Assembly (NCBI GenBank): GCA_028095005.1
Contig: CM051461.1
Location: 41,093,968 to 41,157,967 of the forward strand
Length of the DNA stretch: 64,000 nt
DNA from: Rhynchospora pubera
Lineage: Eukaryota > Streptophyta > Magnoliopsida > Poales > Cyperaceae
Direction of reading: 5' to 3'
Under the pieces are notes generated by a model. It was given only the letters and a program-made list of their open reading frames with translations. It did not search any database and was not told the DNA's origin. Numbering within the stretch: the stretch's first letter is position 1; every line of letters starts with the position of its first letter. A program made the position numbers and the translations under genes. Below, piece by piece: positions 23,801 through 36,200 of this stretch.

Positions 23801-24138
23801 AGGTTTATGTTAATTTGTTTGAATTGGATGCTGGTTTTTTTTTCTTCCAATTTGTTTTATTTAGTCAAGCGTATTGCATGTTCTTATATGTGATGCTCAC
23901 GAGAAACCTTAATTTTTGTTTCTCGTAATCGTAAGTTGCAACTTATGCTTTATGTTTGTAGATGTTGGTAGGTTTATATTAATTTGTTTGAATTGGATGC
24001 ATTTTTTTTCTTCCAATTTGTTTTATTTAGTCAAGCGTATTGCATGTTCTTATATGTGATGCTCATGAGAAACCTTAATTTTTGTCCCTTGTAAGTTGTA
24101 ACTTGCTTTATGCTGGTAGATGTTAATACATATATTGT
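23801..24138 (+). repeat. Tandem duplication, 169-bp period
   Basis: AGGTTTAT(G/A)TTAATTTG at 23801 recurs at 23970, each followed by the same CAAGCGTATTGCATG block and GAGAAACC block. It derives from UGT 3' flanking DNA also present once after copy 1. Confidence 0.85.
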
Positions 24139-24753
24139 TATTTTCTTGCGTTATCAATAATCAGTACAGAAAAAATTTAGCATGGAATGGAAGAAGAATT
24201 TTTCTAAAATGTCTTATTCCATTTTATTTCCCAAGAAGTAGATACTAAATGAAACATTAAAATAAACTCATACATGTCTAAATTTAATTAAAAAAAAACA
24301 AAATATCTAATTTTGACATCTTGTTCGTTTGACCAAGTATATTAATTCGCTCATTTTGTGAGTAAAAAAAATGAAATATTAGCATGTATAGAAATTAGAA
24401 AACCATATAATATATAATTTCGCTCATTTTGTGGGTAGAAGGAAATAAAATATAAATTGAAATATTAACATGTGTAAAAAAAACCATATTATACAAATTT
24501 GAAATATTAGCGGGGCATATGTGCAAAGAAAGAGTAAAAACAAGAGAGAGTGGCCTCCCTCCTTCCAGCCTCCACCCAGCACCCTTATCGAGTGGCAGTA
24601 ACCATAACCTTCTCTTCACCTCCCCAAAAATACAACTTTTGTTTGTTGTTAGTGGGTAGTGGCTGAGAGATTTAGTTGCCTTCTCAGATTTCTTCCTTTC
24701 TCTCGTGCAAGTTGCGATCGAATTTCTACTTTTTTCTGATAGTTTCCATAAAT
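24139..24753 (+). promoter_or_regulatory. Intergenic DNA and promoter/leader of CURT1
   Basis: The latter half (about 24420-24753) is the source-like version of the segments found upstream of both UGTs. CGCTCATTTTGTG occurs twice (24350 and 24420), indicating a local duplication. No clear TATA box was fixed; TATAATATATAATTT near 24407 is a candidate. Confidence 0.5.
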
Positions 24754-27580
24754 ATGGCTTTATCTCTCGGCATTCTCCCTCCTCCATTGATGACCTTTGT
24801 TAAGAGGCCGCTGGTCTCAAGGGTTGCACCGAAGCTTCTATCTCCTAAATATCTCGGTAACTTTGATGTAATTTTGAGATAATTTATTTTAGCTGTTTTC
24901 TAGTCACATTTAACGTCGATTAGCCTTATTTATTGTAAAAAAAAAAAGAGTGGTTTATTTCAAGAAACAAATAGCATGAAGTATTTTTCTTTATTGGGCT
25001 TTTATAATCTGACCTTAGTGTTTAATTCTGAGTTTTGGGTAGGCATCTAATGTAATTAAGTTTTATACTTGGGACAGGTGAAAAGAGGAACAGCCTAGTT
25101 GTGGCCAAGGCAGTTGGTGATAGTTCTGAATCTTCCTCAGGAAGCTTAGTCAAAATTTCTGTGAGTATTTTGTATGTCCACTGTAATTCCCATACAGATT
25201 TGCACTATGTGGTACTAGTATTAAGGGTTCATGTGTGAGAAAATCTGCATTTGAGCATTGAATCATTGCGCTTGGTTCAATTTTGCCCCGGAAGTTTTTT
25301 ATGTTGTTGGAATTGACCCTTAACTGTCTCAGTTGGTTTAGTAAAGCCCTTTATCTGACCATCGCTTAAATCCCACCTGAGGACCTGAGGTTGACACGCG
25401 ATGATAATACACCCAAGTTCTGACTTTGGGCTGATATGGTTACGCAAGTGTCGTGAACATGGTCTGGCACAGAGGTTAGGTGATGTGGCACGTCAATTGA
25501 GTTCTCGCATAGTTGATGGTATCACATCAATAGGCCTTTATAGGATTGAACCCACAAAAGAAAAGAAAATCGTAGTTCTGTAAGTCCTATCGAAATCATA
25601 TACTGCATCAATAGGCCTCTATAGGATTCTCGAAAGAACTAATGTTTGAGGGAAAAAAAAAAAGGAAGAAAGGACTTTCACTGATAAAATAACCAACGAC
25701 CAATTAGATAATCTGAATGATGCCACTGATGCAGTGACATGAACACTAAGATTAGATTAAAAATAATTTTAGCCCAATTATCAATAGTTACCCAGCTTTA
25801 GCATAGAGGCCAAAACTATTTGTGAACTGCACCACTGAATACTCAAGATGTTATATTGAGTTTATTTCGAGAGAATTTATATTCATGTCTTGGTGGATGG
25901 TAATTGGTTGTTATCATCATAAGTTTTCTTTTCTCCATTGAACAGTTGAGCAGCTCTGAAGATTGGATAGCTCTGGCTGGTTTGGGGTTTGCAGGCATTG
26001 TGGCTATTTGGGCTGCTTCTAATCTAATTTCGGTACACCAAACCTCCTTTTTGTTCTTCTTTTGGTCAAAGAAGGGCTGAAGCCCTAAAGCATCATGCTT
26101 CCATTCTTTGAATATCCTTTATTTATATAATTTGGGATTTGAACCAGTGCTGCCACTTCTAAATTCTGCACTTTGATTTCTTATTTCATATAATAGGGAA
26201 GGACAAATTTGCTTCTCATAGGCAGTACTAACATACAGTGTTTTTTGCTGTTATGAGGGCCTTTTTGTGGATTTCTTCAAAACCTGAAAACTCAATCATA
26301 TCTTTGTCAGAAATGAGGAATAACCTGATGCCCCTCCAAAATAAACAAAGCATCTTTCAACTACAAAGGAAGATAAATACCATCTGTTCTTAGTGTTTTA
26401 CTTCAAACTCGAACATTTTATTACCCTCACTCTCGCTATGAATTACAAAAATGGGGCTTTGTATAATATGGAAGGACAAATTTGCTTCTCATAGGCAGTA
26501 CTAACATACAGTGTTTTTCGCTATTATGTGGGCCTTTTGTGGATTTCTTCAAAACCTGAAAACTCAATCATATCTTTGTTAGAAATGAGGAATAACCTGA
26601 TGCCCCTCCAAAATAAACAAAGCATCTTTTAACTGCAAAGGAAGATAAATACAATCTGTTCTTAGTGTTTTACTTCAAACTAAACATTTTTATTACCCTC
26701 ACTCTCACTACGAATTACAAAAGTGGGGTTTTTGTTTAGCCTTTAAAAAGTTTTAAGGACTGAGGAGTATTTTTGTTATTTCTCATTTTCTATGATGCTT
26801 GTGAGATTTTACTGTTTTTTTTTGTGTTTTTGCTATGGATTTAATTTTCCTCGAGGAAATAGCTAGCCACTTTATCTTTTGTTTTTGTAAAATTTTTTTG
26901 ACTTCTGAATGCTTCTTGCATGTACAGTCTGTTGACAAATTGCCTCTTATCCCAAATGTCATGGAGTTCATAGGAATATTGTACTCTTCAGTAAGTATCA
27001 TCTTTTTTATAAAAAAAATCCTGATCCATTTAGTGATATGCTAAAAGAGTGTACTTTTAACCGCCTTTTCTCCCTCTTTTTACTTGCAGTGGTTTGTATA
27101 TAGGTATCTCCTATTCAAACCAGACAGGTATGAAAATTTTAATCATTCAATTTTTTACTGCTGTAGATTATCATACCAGCCTGGTACCATAGCTTGATAC
27201 AGAGAAGTGATTCTGTTTGGTCCGAGAATTGTTGTACTTCGAGACTTTACCATGAAATGTCGTCATTTTTTTCTTTTCAATTTACAGTAACATCTACAAC
27301 ATAACCTTTAGTCCCAAACAAGTTGGAATAGGATAGAAATGAAACCCAACAAAATCAAAAGTCACCAAATAATAGTAATGCTAAAAGTCCTTAAAAAGAG
27401 TACCTTTCTCTTGCATAAGCTAGGTTCACTTTCTCTTGATATCAACTAGGTTGAGATCAGTTTATCATATCTATTGCTTGGATATGTAATAAAATTGTTT
27501 TCCTTAAATGTGTAATTTCCTGCAGGGAAGAGCTGGCAACAATTATCAAGAATGTAATCTCTAGTATCACTGGCCAGTAG
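24754..27580 (+). CDS. CURT1: CURVATURE THYLAKOID 1-like protein (CURT1C-like, 6 exons)
   Basis: Small chloroplast membrane protein; the CURT1 family oligomerises at grana margins and bends thylakoid membranes. Exons: 24754-24856, 25078-25160, 25946-26032, 26928-26990, 27090-27127, 27526-27580, all GT-AG, 142 aa. Residues 1 to about 45 are rich in Ser, Pro and basic residues and lack acids, as in a transit peptide. Two hydrophobic helices follow (about 70-91, GLGFAGIVAIWAASNL; and 103-121, MEFIGILYSSWFVYRYLLF), separated by the conserved VDKLPLIP. The C-terminus is FKPDREEL then an amphipathic stretch ending SSITGQ. KPDR and the GQ end favour the CURT1C type, from memory. Intron 3 contains a 273-bp tandem duplication. 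Exon 1 and its promoter are duplicated upstream of two UGTs. Motif match is strong; the subtype is less certain. Confidence 0.92.
26189..26735 (+). repeat. Tandem duplication in CURT1 intron 3, 273-bp period
   Basis: GGACAAATTTGCTTCTCATA at 26201 recurs at 26474. The two units stay nearly identical through CAGTACTAACATACAGTG and a TTACCCTCACTCTC block, differing by a few substitutions, so the duplication is recent. Confidence 0.9.
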
Positions 27581-27938
27581 CAATTCAATTTGTTTGTGTA
27601 ATTGTATGTAATAGGAAAACATTGAATTTAATGCAGAGATAATGTGCTATTCATTATTAGTATGATCCTTGAACTATCTCATGTTGTTACTACTTGTGTA
27701 AAGATGGTAAGCGGAAATGTCACCATGCATCGTTCTGACTTTCAACGGTGTTTATCAAAACACTTTGGTCCAATTTATCCAAAGATCAGAAGGAAAATTT
27801 TACTTAATAAACTAAATTATTTTGGTACTGTCTGTCCTACTGTACTAAAAAATTTGGTTTAGCAGTGTCCTGCTAAGCAAACTTAAGACTGGCTATACAT
27901 ATGACCTATGGAAAATCTTACAATATGAATGAGATCAT
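27581..27938. other. 3' flank of CURT1
   Basis: Probably contains the CURT1 3' UTR. A short open frame at 27644-27862 has no coding character. Nothing else recognised. Confidence 0.5.
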
Positions 27939-27948
27939 ACTGGGACCA

Positions 27949-28414
27949 CGGGTGCATAACGTTCAAAACGGTCACGAAATTAACCTCTTGCGTTAATTGT
28001 TGTGTTTTATATCATGAAATAAAATTTAGTTGCGTTAATCGTTTCATTTCAAAAGACGATTTGAAACGATCAATTTTTTTTATCAATTATTATTTGTTAT
28101 ACTTGTTTTCCTATTTCACATGCAACTGTGTTCAATTCGCTGCTTTGACAATTAATTTGTATACATAATTTTCTATTTTGCATGCATAATCGGTTGGTTC
28201 AATACTATATTATTCTCGGTTCATCAACATTTATTCATAAATGCTTAAAAAATACATAAAAACTGATAAAAACGGTTAAATGAAAATAAACGAAACGAAA
28301 GAGGTCAGTTTTGTTAATCGTTTCGTTTAATAAACAAAATAGAAAAATAATTTCGTTAACTGTTTTGCATGGACGAAACGAAACAGTTGAAACGAGTTTG
28401 CGTTTGCACCCCTA
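27949..28414. mobile_element. 466-bp Mutator-like element with 10-bp target-site duplication
   Basis: ACTGGGACCA lies directly on both sides (27939-27948 and 28415-28424). The element's ends are inverted, CGGGTGCA and TGCACCCCTA. The right half is filled with AACGAAACG/CGTTTCGTTT words and there is no coding frame of note. Duplication of 9-11 bp is the hallmark of Mutator-like elements; lack of a transposase makes it non-autonomous. Confidence 0.75.
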
Positions 28415-28603
28415 ACTGGGACCAATATTAAAGTTCTCCTGTTCTATCTAATAAGAGTTCCGTTGACAATTTAAAAGGCCGAAAATATGAGAATTTTTTT
28501 TTACCTTAGTACACACCCAAAAAGGGCTCTCACCATGGAGGATATTAAGTAGTCTCCTTACAGGAGTCATTCAAATAAAATGAACGTCAAATGCTTCAAC
28601 TTA

Positions 28604-28784
28604 TGCTCTGATCCAAATGATTTTTAGGTGGGATTTTATTTCATTTCAATTGAATTGGTTTCATAGGATTTCGTTGGATCTAATTATATGAAAATTCCAA
28701 GACGACCAAATTCTTTCATTTCGATCAAGAATTTTCCAACGAAATGAAATCCCATGTTAAAAAAATGGGATTTTGATCCGGGCC
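28604..28784. mobile_element. Tourist-like MITE with nearby empty site
   Basis: 181 bp flanked by TTA (28601-28603 and 28785-28787). Ends are imperfect inverted repeats: TGCTCTGATCCAAAT and, from the other side, GGCCCGGATCAAAAT. Host sequence around it (TGCTTCAACTTA left, ATGTTTTATG right) occurs uninterrupted at about 28905-28955 as CTTCAACTTAATGTTTTATG, so the pre-insertion site is visible in a neighbouring repeat. Confidence 0.8.
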
Positions 28785-29285
28785 TTAATGTTTTATGCAG
28801 CTATTCTTACTTCTTGCTGCTGGGGTGCCATTGTTCAGTTAATGAAAATTAAGTGCCTTTACCTAAGAAAATGGGATTCAAATAAGTGCCTTTGCCTATT
28901 CAAATAAAATGAACTTTAAATGCTTCAACTTAATGTTTTATGAAGCACAAAAGTTGAAGTGCTTTCGTTGGAAGTGTCGGAAATTGAAAAAATAATCCAC
29001 CTTCTTTTGGGCGTCAATAAAAAATATTTCGCACAATCTCGGCTTATATCTATCTAAAATATAAAAACGCACATGTTGCGCTTCAAAATACGCCGAGAAT
29101 ACAACTTAATATGGGAGTAAGGCAACATGCTGAAAATTGGTTATGTAGTTGCAAAATAGTTGGATCACTTTTACCTATTTTCATTTATCCCTTTGTTTGT
29201 TTGCTTTCATATACATATCTTTGAGATCATTTTCCTTTGAAGTTGGCCACTAATAGGCTAATAGCAATCAAATAGCAATAGCATG
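28785..29285. other. Intergenic; repeat holding the empty MITE site
   Basis: Holds the second copy of the AAATAAAATGAAC/TGCTTCAACTTA block (28905-28955). The remainder is unremarkable. Confidence 0.5.
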
Positions 29286-29416
29286 AGGCCGTTTGAATCG
29301 CTTAGGAATAGGAGGAATGGGAAGTGTGTAATTTTGTGAAGAGTTTAAATTGTTTATAATAAATTTATGTCTAGGAATAGAAAATTCTTCAAATTCTCAC
29401 TTGATACAAACGGCCC
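29286..29416. mobile_element. Diverged MITE related to the GGTGCGTTTGGAT family
   Basis: About 130 bp with inverted ends GGCCGTTTGAATC and GATACAAACGGCCCC, and the interior GGAAGTGTGTAATTTTGTGA that parallels the copy at 40487-40642. More diverged than the other copies. Confidence 0.6.
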
Positions 29417-30233
29417 CGTAAATATCTCCCACAGCGAAAACTTGGAATTAAATTTTAAGTAGTCTTATTTAGAATTTTAATTTGAAAGAGTATACGAGTA
29501 GCTGCGCGTCTGTATTAATACATGAGCCTCATCATGAAACGGTTTTCTTGAAAATTTTCCAAGCAACACTCACAATAATGATAATAGTACCATCTTGTGT
29601 TTCTCTCCACTTTTACACTATCTATATGTATATTGAATGCGACAACTCCATTGAGTAGTTTCGGACTTGGGAAGTATTTGCACCGTCCATTTCAAATAGG
29701 TACAAATCTCTACCGATCAAGAACATTTCAAATTAGACACTCGAGCAACTATTGAGTTTGAAAGCTTTGTTTTGCTTGGTCTGAACAGACAATCGACAAG
29801 TGCTGATGTCAGCATATTCAACTCGGTACCATAAAGATTTTTTTTTGTGCCTAACATGCTATTTCCACCAAATTAAATATACATGAAAAAAAGGTCGTAT
29901 GTTTGCTTGGTTCACGTCATTGATATTATCATTGGCTCATACCGATTATTGCAGTATTTTAATCAGGAACTATAATGCTTGAGATAAGCTACATGTGGAA
30001 AGAGAAGAGATTAAAACTAAACTAAACTAAACTAAACTCTACATAATGATAACGTCCACAAAGAAACCCTAGTGGACTACCAAGCAAACACTTATTTCCG
30101 ATGAGGAAAAAAAATAGGCACATATCAAACACAAAATACCAACAAAACCCCTTTTTTAATACATACTCCCTACATCCCTTTGCATCCATATTCCAGTTTA
30201 TCAGACCTAAACCCCCACTATACCTAAGCATTG
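29417..30233. other. Intergenic and probable 3' UTR of TCX5-like gene
   Basis: No gene seen. The part adjoining 30233 is probably transcribed as the TCX5-like 3' UTR on the minus strand. It contains a short ACTAAACTAAACTAAACTA run (30017-30036). Confidence 0.5.
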
Positions 30234-33200
30234 TCAGTCTTTTGTTTTTTTGTCCAGATGACCAGGTAAGGGGCTTGTAACTACAGGCAGTTTCGTAGAA
30301 TTTGAGGGGGTAGGTCGTAAAATTGGGGGCACCTGTGCAGCTTTTGAAGGGATAGCTGGGGGTTTGATAACCCCATTGGCTGCCGGTATATCTTGTTGTG
30401 AAGGGGTTTCAACTCTAAAAGACGTTGCAAATCTCTCCTCTACAATGTATTCAGGAAATGAAATAGAATTAGAACCTTGAAAACTTTTAAAAAAAGTGAA
30501 ATATAAAATTAATCACATGCAAGAACCCTGTTGGTGTACTGTACTCTTGTTCTGATTGTGTTTGCCTCTTCCTGGGATTAAACTGCTGGTTATGTTTAAG
30601 GACTTCAAGTGAAATCCTGACGCCACAAAATCTTTAACACCATGCCATCAATGACAAGTTCATTCAAGCAAGAACCAGGTAGAACCGTTTTCCATCTGTA
30701 CATTAGTACCTGATGACCTTATCTTTTTTTTTTAGAATGAAAACCAAAAACTAGCATTTTAAAAAAAAAAAGAGTTGTTTGGATTTCTATAGGTCCAGAC
30801 TTAATTTAAACCTTGATAGTTGCAAAGAGCTAAAATCAAACCATACTGGCTCGACAAACAAAGAAACAAATGCCAATAGATCACATATTCCTTAACCACC
30901 CCCCACCCCCACCCCCCAAAAAAAAAAGACAACCAATTCAAAAAGGACATCAAAATTGCATAGAAGATGACTACGAATAATCAATCAGGTTCTTTCTAAA
31001 TAATAAAGGATATTCTGTTTAGCAATGACACCATTTTTCAGAGTAAAGCTAGTATGGATTTAGTTCACCAAATGATTCATGACCCTAAAAAAATGTTGTA
31101 TCGGCTTCAATCAATGAATTGAAAATCGTTGCTCTTTTGTATTACGATCTAAAGGTTCAAAATTGCCACAACTCTAGTTTCAACAGGTCATGATTGGGAG
31201 AGGAGGGGGCCAGCATATCTTAAACCTCTTGATAATGAACTAAATAAGAACAAAGCATAATGGTTGTAAGATACTTAGCAGGATGAAAGGTTCCACCCTG
31301 CCAACCCAGACCGGATGTAGGCCCAAACTCAAAATGTCAGAAAGAAATTGAGATTTATATATTATACCTTTCATTCTCCCACAGGTGACAAGTTTGCGCA
31401 GGCATTCCCTAAACTCAATCAAGACAGACTTCTCCTGCTCAGCATACACCTCTGGCATACTTTCCACAAAAGCAAAGTTGCTTGTGTGTGGTGGTACTAG
31501 GGTTGGGCCCCGCGATGACTCCATGAACACAGCATCCTCTTCATCGCACATCAGAGCAAGTGTGCTTGGTGACATTGGCCGCCCATCTGCCTTCTGTCCA
31601 TCAACTGTGTCGGAGCCAGAAGCTTCATCAACATGGGTCCCGCTGGACCGGTCGTCAGCAGAAGGTTTTTGGATGGCAGAATCTTCTTCCTTATTATCTT
31701 TTGTTGATGCAAGGGAGCTCTCAGTCTGATCTTCCTTCTCAGAATGTTTCTCCTCCAGGGCTTTTCTACCTGAACAATTAGTTTAAGGACGAACAGATTT
31801 CAATGAGAGCCCTTGGTTTGTGGTATCCTTGTGAAACTATAATTAAGAAAGTAAATTATTTCAATAGCGAGACAAAACATGAAAAACTCATATTGAGTGT
31901 AACCAGCTTGGTAGCACTACAGTTCATGCTATGTTAATTCAGCAATTTGTGTAGAGGTGTTCAAGTGGTAGCAGTAGCAGCTACAGCACTTACCTTGTGT
32001 TTGGACCATCCAGAAGTACAAAGAATCAAAGAACTAACCACAAATAACCATTCTATATTCTGTCATGCCCTTGGCACTAGTGTTGTTATGGAAACAGAAG
32101 CAGATAAAACCAAAAGCAAAGATGTTTATTCAAAGAATGTAGACATTAACAGTTGTTAGGACAAGTGGAAGAACTTTTGGATGGAAATTTGATTCCTTCC
32201 AAAGTATTTCACTCAAAACTTACCAGCAAATGCTTTTGCTGCTTCTCCTGATACCACCACCAAAAGCTTACATAGCTCTTTCACATCCTCATTTTGTACA
32301 ATGTCTGATAGAAGTGGCCTACAAGGACGTTATAGAACAAGAATTAGGAGGTAACCATGCATTTTACACTTAAGACAAGTGATTTATACTTCAAACTATG
32401 CCATGAAGCTAAACCTAGCATGGAAAATCATATCCATTCCAAGCACGTCTAGCCAACAAATTCTTTGTAGGAAACAGAGTTTTACATCTATTAGAGTGAC
32501 CTTCATTTGATTTACAGCAAGATGATGCTCAATCATGAAAGTTGATTATCAAGTTTTTACGTTACAAAAATGCAGATAACTAATGAAACCACTCATTAGA
32601 TGTTTAATCTTCAACTTTTAAACAGTATTACATCAGAACAATTTGTTCTGCTATTTTTTTTTCAACACCAAAAATACTAAAAATCACCCCAAAAAAATAT
32701 TGAACTTAGTTTACCATATAAGACGCTTATTTTCGACCAAATTGAACAGCTGATGTTGTCCATAGCAAGATGACAAAAAAATGAGATATGAAATCATAGT
32801 TTGCAGAATCCTATCCGACAGGTAGCAGAGTAACCTATCTCTATACACTTTGTATCTATTCCATTTGGTAGTTAAGAAAATCAGAACAAGTAAAAGTTTG
32901 ATACCTATATGTTACTTTGGAAGGAATCATAGCAGCAGCAGTTAAGTGGTTTAGAGGCCCAGAATGGGGAATAGGCATCCCATTTCTTTGCTGATTCACC
33001 TGACCACAATTAAATAGATAAAATTTAAAAAAGAACAAAATTCATAACCAGCAGAGATAAACTAATATAAGAATCACTTGACAAACATGAAACCAACAAT
33101 GTTGCAATAGTATAACAGCTTAATTTGCTTTCGTGTTACAGAATAACAGATGGTCAGAGACACAAAACAACCTGCTTTCAAGATAAGTTTCTTCCTAAAG

Positions 33201-36200
33201 AATCATATTACCAGGAAAAACAATGGTAGGATTATATCTAGTCTTACTATAACAACAAAGCTAGTACGAAGCATTAATTATCAATCAATAATATTCCCAG
33301 ATAACCAAAACTCTGTGCAAAACATCTAGTACTTTTGACATGTTTGAGATACTAAAATGTAAAAGAAGATGGCCATTTGCACAAAAAGTAGAGTGGTAGT
33401 CTGGTAGATATGCAAATGCTGCTCCAAAATAGGTTATTTACACCGTATAAAACTTGTGATGTGGAAATGCTTATTCTGATTGTACATGACAGATCTCAAA
33501 TCGCAAAGAGAGGTAAATGATCTTTCCCTCAAAAGCAAACAGAGGGAGCATCACTATATATCCCGCCTATAACTTTAACATGGCACCACACCATTTCAAT
33601 CCGATATACTGATAGATCTTCACTGTTGGGTTAGACAGTGCATGTTTCCAAAATTTTCAGGCATATAAACAATACAGAAACCATTAAAATAATTATAGAA
33701 ACATGCTTACCACAGGAACAGGGCCCATCCTGTGAATGGTTTGACCAAGTGCAAGATCAGAGGTCTTTCTCTTCCGTGAGTTTGATGGGGACATCAACCC
33801 AGCATGTCCAATGGCGCCATTGATGGCAGCATTTGCAGCCTGCTGCATGTACATGGTGTTGCGTTGATCCCCATGGAAGAGGGCACGCCGTTCCTCACTA
33901 CCATCAAAGTTTTTGCAATCCATGCATTTGCAATTCTCAGAGCAGAGGATGTTTGCCTGGAAGCACTCACAGTACTTTTTCAGGCACCCAGACTTCTTGC
34001 AGTGGCACCCCTTGTTGTGCTTCCCCACTAGGGGGAGCTCACCCACTGCCTCCGGCTGGTATATTACAAGAATATAATAGGTTATATTGTTAGCCAACAA
34101 GGTAGTTCCAAAGCTTAAACTGCTAAAGCAGGTGAGGTTGATTGATTAATTTATTATCTCAAATTTAGGTATCTAAACTTGCCATATGTAAAGGATTAAT
34201 ATCCTCGGTCTCAATGAAAAAGACTGTTTAGGGATGAGCATATATCATTTCTCCTATATAATCTAATATCTGGTTCCACTTATCAGTACAAACCAACATC
34301 AATATATTTCATCTAGCCAAATGTCCAATACCAAAGCATTAGAGTCCAATTTATAGTAGGAAGGCTCTTCTAAACTTGTCAAATATTTGAATGCCTTTTG
34401 CAGAAACTTCTGGCACAACTTCAGATATAGCCGGGGCGTACAAATTATCTTTTTTTCCTACTGTTATCTGTTAGATGTCTAAATCATCTAGACATGGCAA
34501 AATAACCCCCAACCGAAAGGATGGTTATTATCTTTTCACCTATTTTACAAGTAGCAACAACCAGAAAACAACTAAATTAAGCACTAAATATTGTACTTAC
34601 AACATTGTCCCGGATGGTACCATGAGGGCTGCTACCGATCTTTGGCCTAAAAGCATCAGGGTTGCGCTCCAGTGTGGCATCCACGGCATCTCTCCTTGCA
34701 GCTTCATTCTCAACATTGTTGAAGCAATTTGTGCAGTTACATCCATCACAGTACACCCCTGATGCAAAGCACTCACAGTACCTAAATCAAACATTAGAAA
34801 TGAATGAACTTAAGCTTTCTTTCTTAAAATAAGCCCATAGATACAGTATCACTCGACATGCATCTTTATAAACATGTTAAGTTCACGTAAGACCGGACAA
34901 TTTAACTGCGCATCTTAATTAGGACAATTAGCAGCCATTATATTATCAACTTGCAGATACCTATCAGCACATACCACATGGGTAGTAACATCGAATTGTT
35001 ACGCTAACTATAATAAAATATTTATAAGAATTTTCTCTCACCCTAGTGAGCTTTTCCTTCTTCAAATGTCGCATGATACTAGTTATCAGTTCATTATATC
35101 CTTCTATTTTCTTTCAGGGCCAGTCATTTTAGGTTTTCTCAATGGATTGCAAAGGAAAGTGTTAGCAAAAGACCGAAACAACGAACTCATGTTTTCATAC
35201 TCTCTTTAGCATGAAAATTGAAACTATCAACCAGACAATGTAATCAATTTGTCCAAGGAATCTTATATTAAAGTACACAAGGCATTATAAGGGAATTAAA
35301 TTGTATGGTATTGATACAGCACTTTTCATGATCATGGTGCATCATGGTATTTTGCACAGAATGAAGTTACAAAGTAAATAATGCAAACTAGTAGACAAAC
35401 AAAATTTATAAAAAAGAGGCTCTAGATCATACAAAACTGGTCTAAAAGTGGCAATCATAGGAAAAACACAGAAATCTGTTTAGAGAGCACGATACATCTA
35501 GAGTGTAAACATGCATATACTCAAATTGCATTTAATTTGACATACAGTTTCAAGCATCTAGAGTGTCTACAGTTGCAGCACTTCTTCTTTGTTGGTGTGC
35601 CATCTTTCATTTCATGCATTGAGCGAGGCCTTGGTTTTGGGGATTCAGGCTTCCTGAAAATATTAGGAAACAAAAGGGCAAAAACAAATTATACACTCAA
35701 TTTTTTTTTAAAAAAAAGGAAGAAAATGAATCAAATTTTTTATAACTGAAGGATGATAACAACAATAGGCTTTGCAAATAAAAGGTCAAACCCCTCAGTG
35801 CCAAAAAAGCTCATGCGTTTCTGGAGTCGACTAGAAATTAGAAGGGGAAAATTCAAATATTTGAATTCAATCCAAACATACGGAGTTCGATTTGAAGCTT
35901 TTAAACCCCCGAGGAAGGTTAAATAGTCACCAATTTAGACAAAGTTTGTTTTCCTTGAGCGGAAATTGGGATTGAAAGAAAAGAATTCAAATTTGAAGGA
36001 AACCTAGTCACGAAAGCCGACTCCAAATAGGAGTAACTGAAAGAGGTAATATATAAACACAAAATTAGGCGAAAAGAAATAAATAGCCAACTAATTTAAC
36101 AAAGAAAAAGCAATCCGACTTCTAATCCTCAAAACTTCGTTCTCAGTAGAAGTAAATCCACGGGAAACAAATGTTACCAACTACAAATCAACAATTGTTT

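Noticed and set aside
31385..31781. Plus-strand open frames over 70-114 codons
   Set aside because: Antisense shadows of TCX5 exon 7, which is supported by conserved motifs and splice borders.
33804..34093. Plus-strand open frames opposite the CXC2 exon
   Set aside because: Antisense shadows of TCX5 exon 4.
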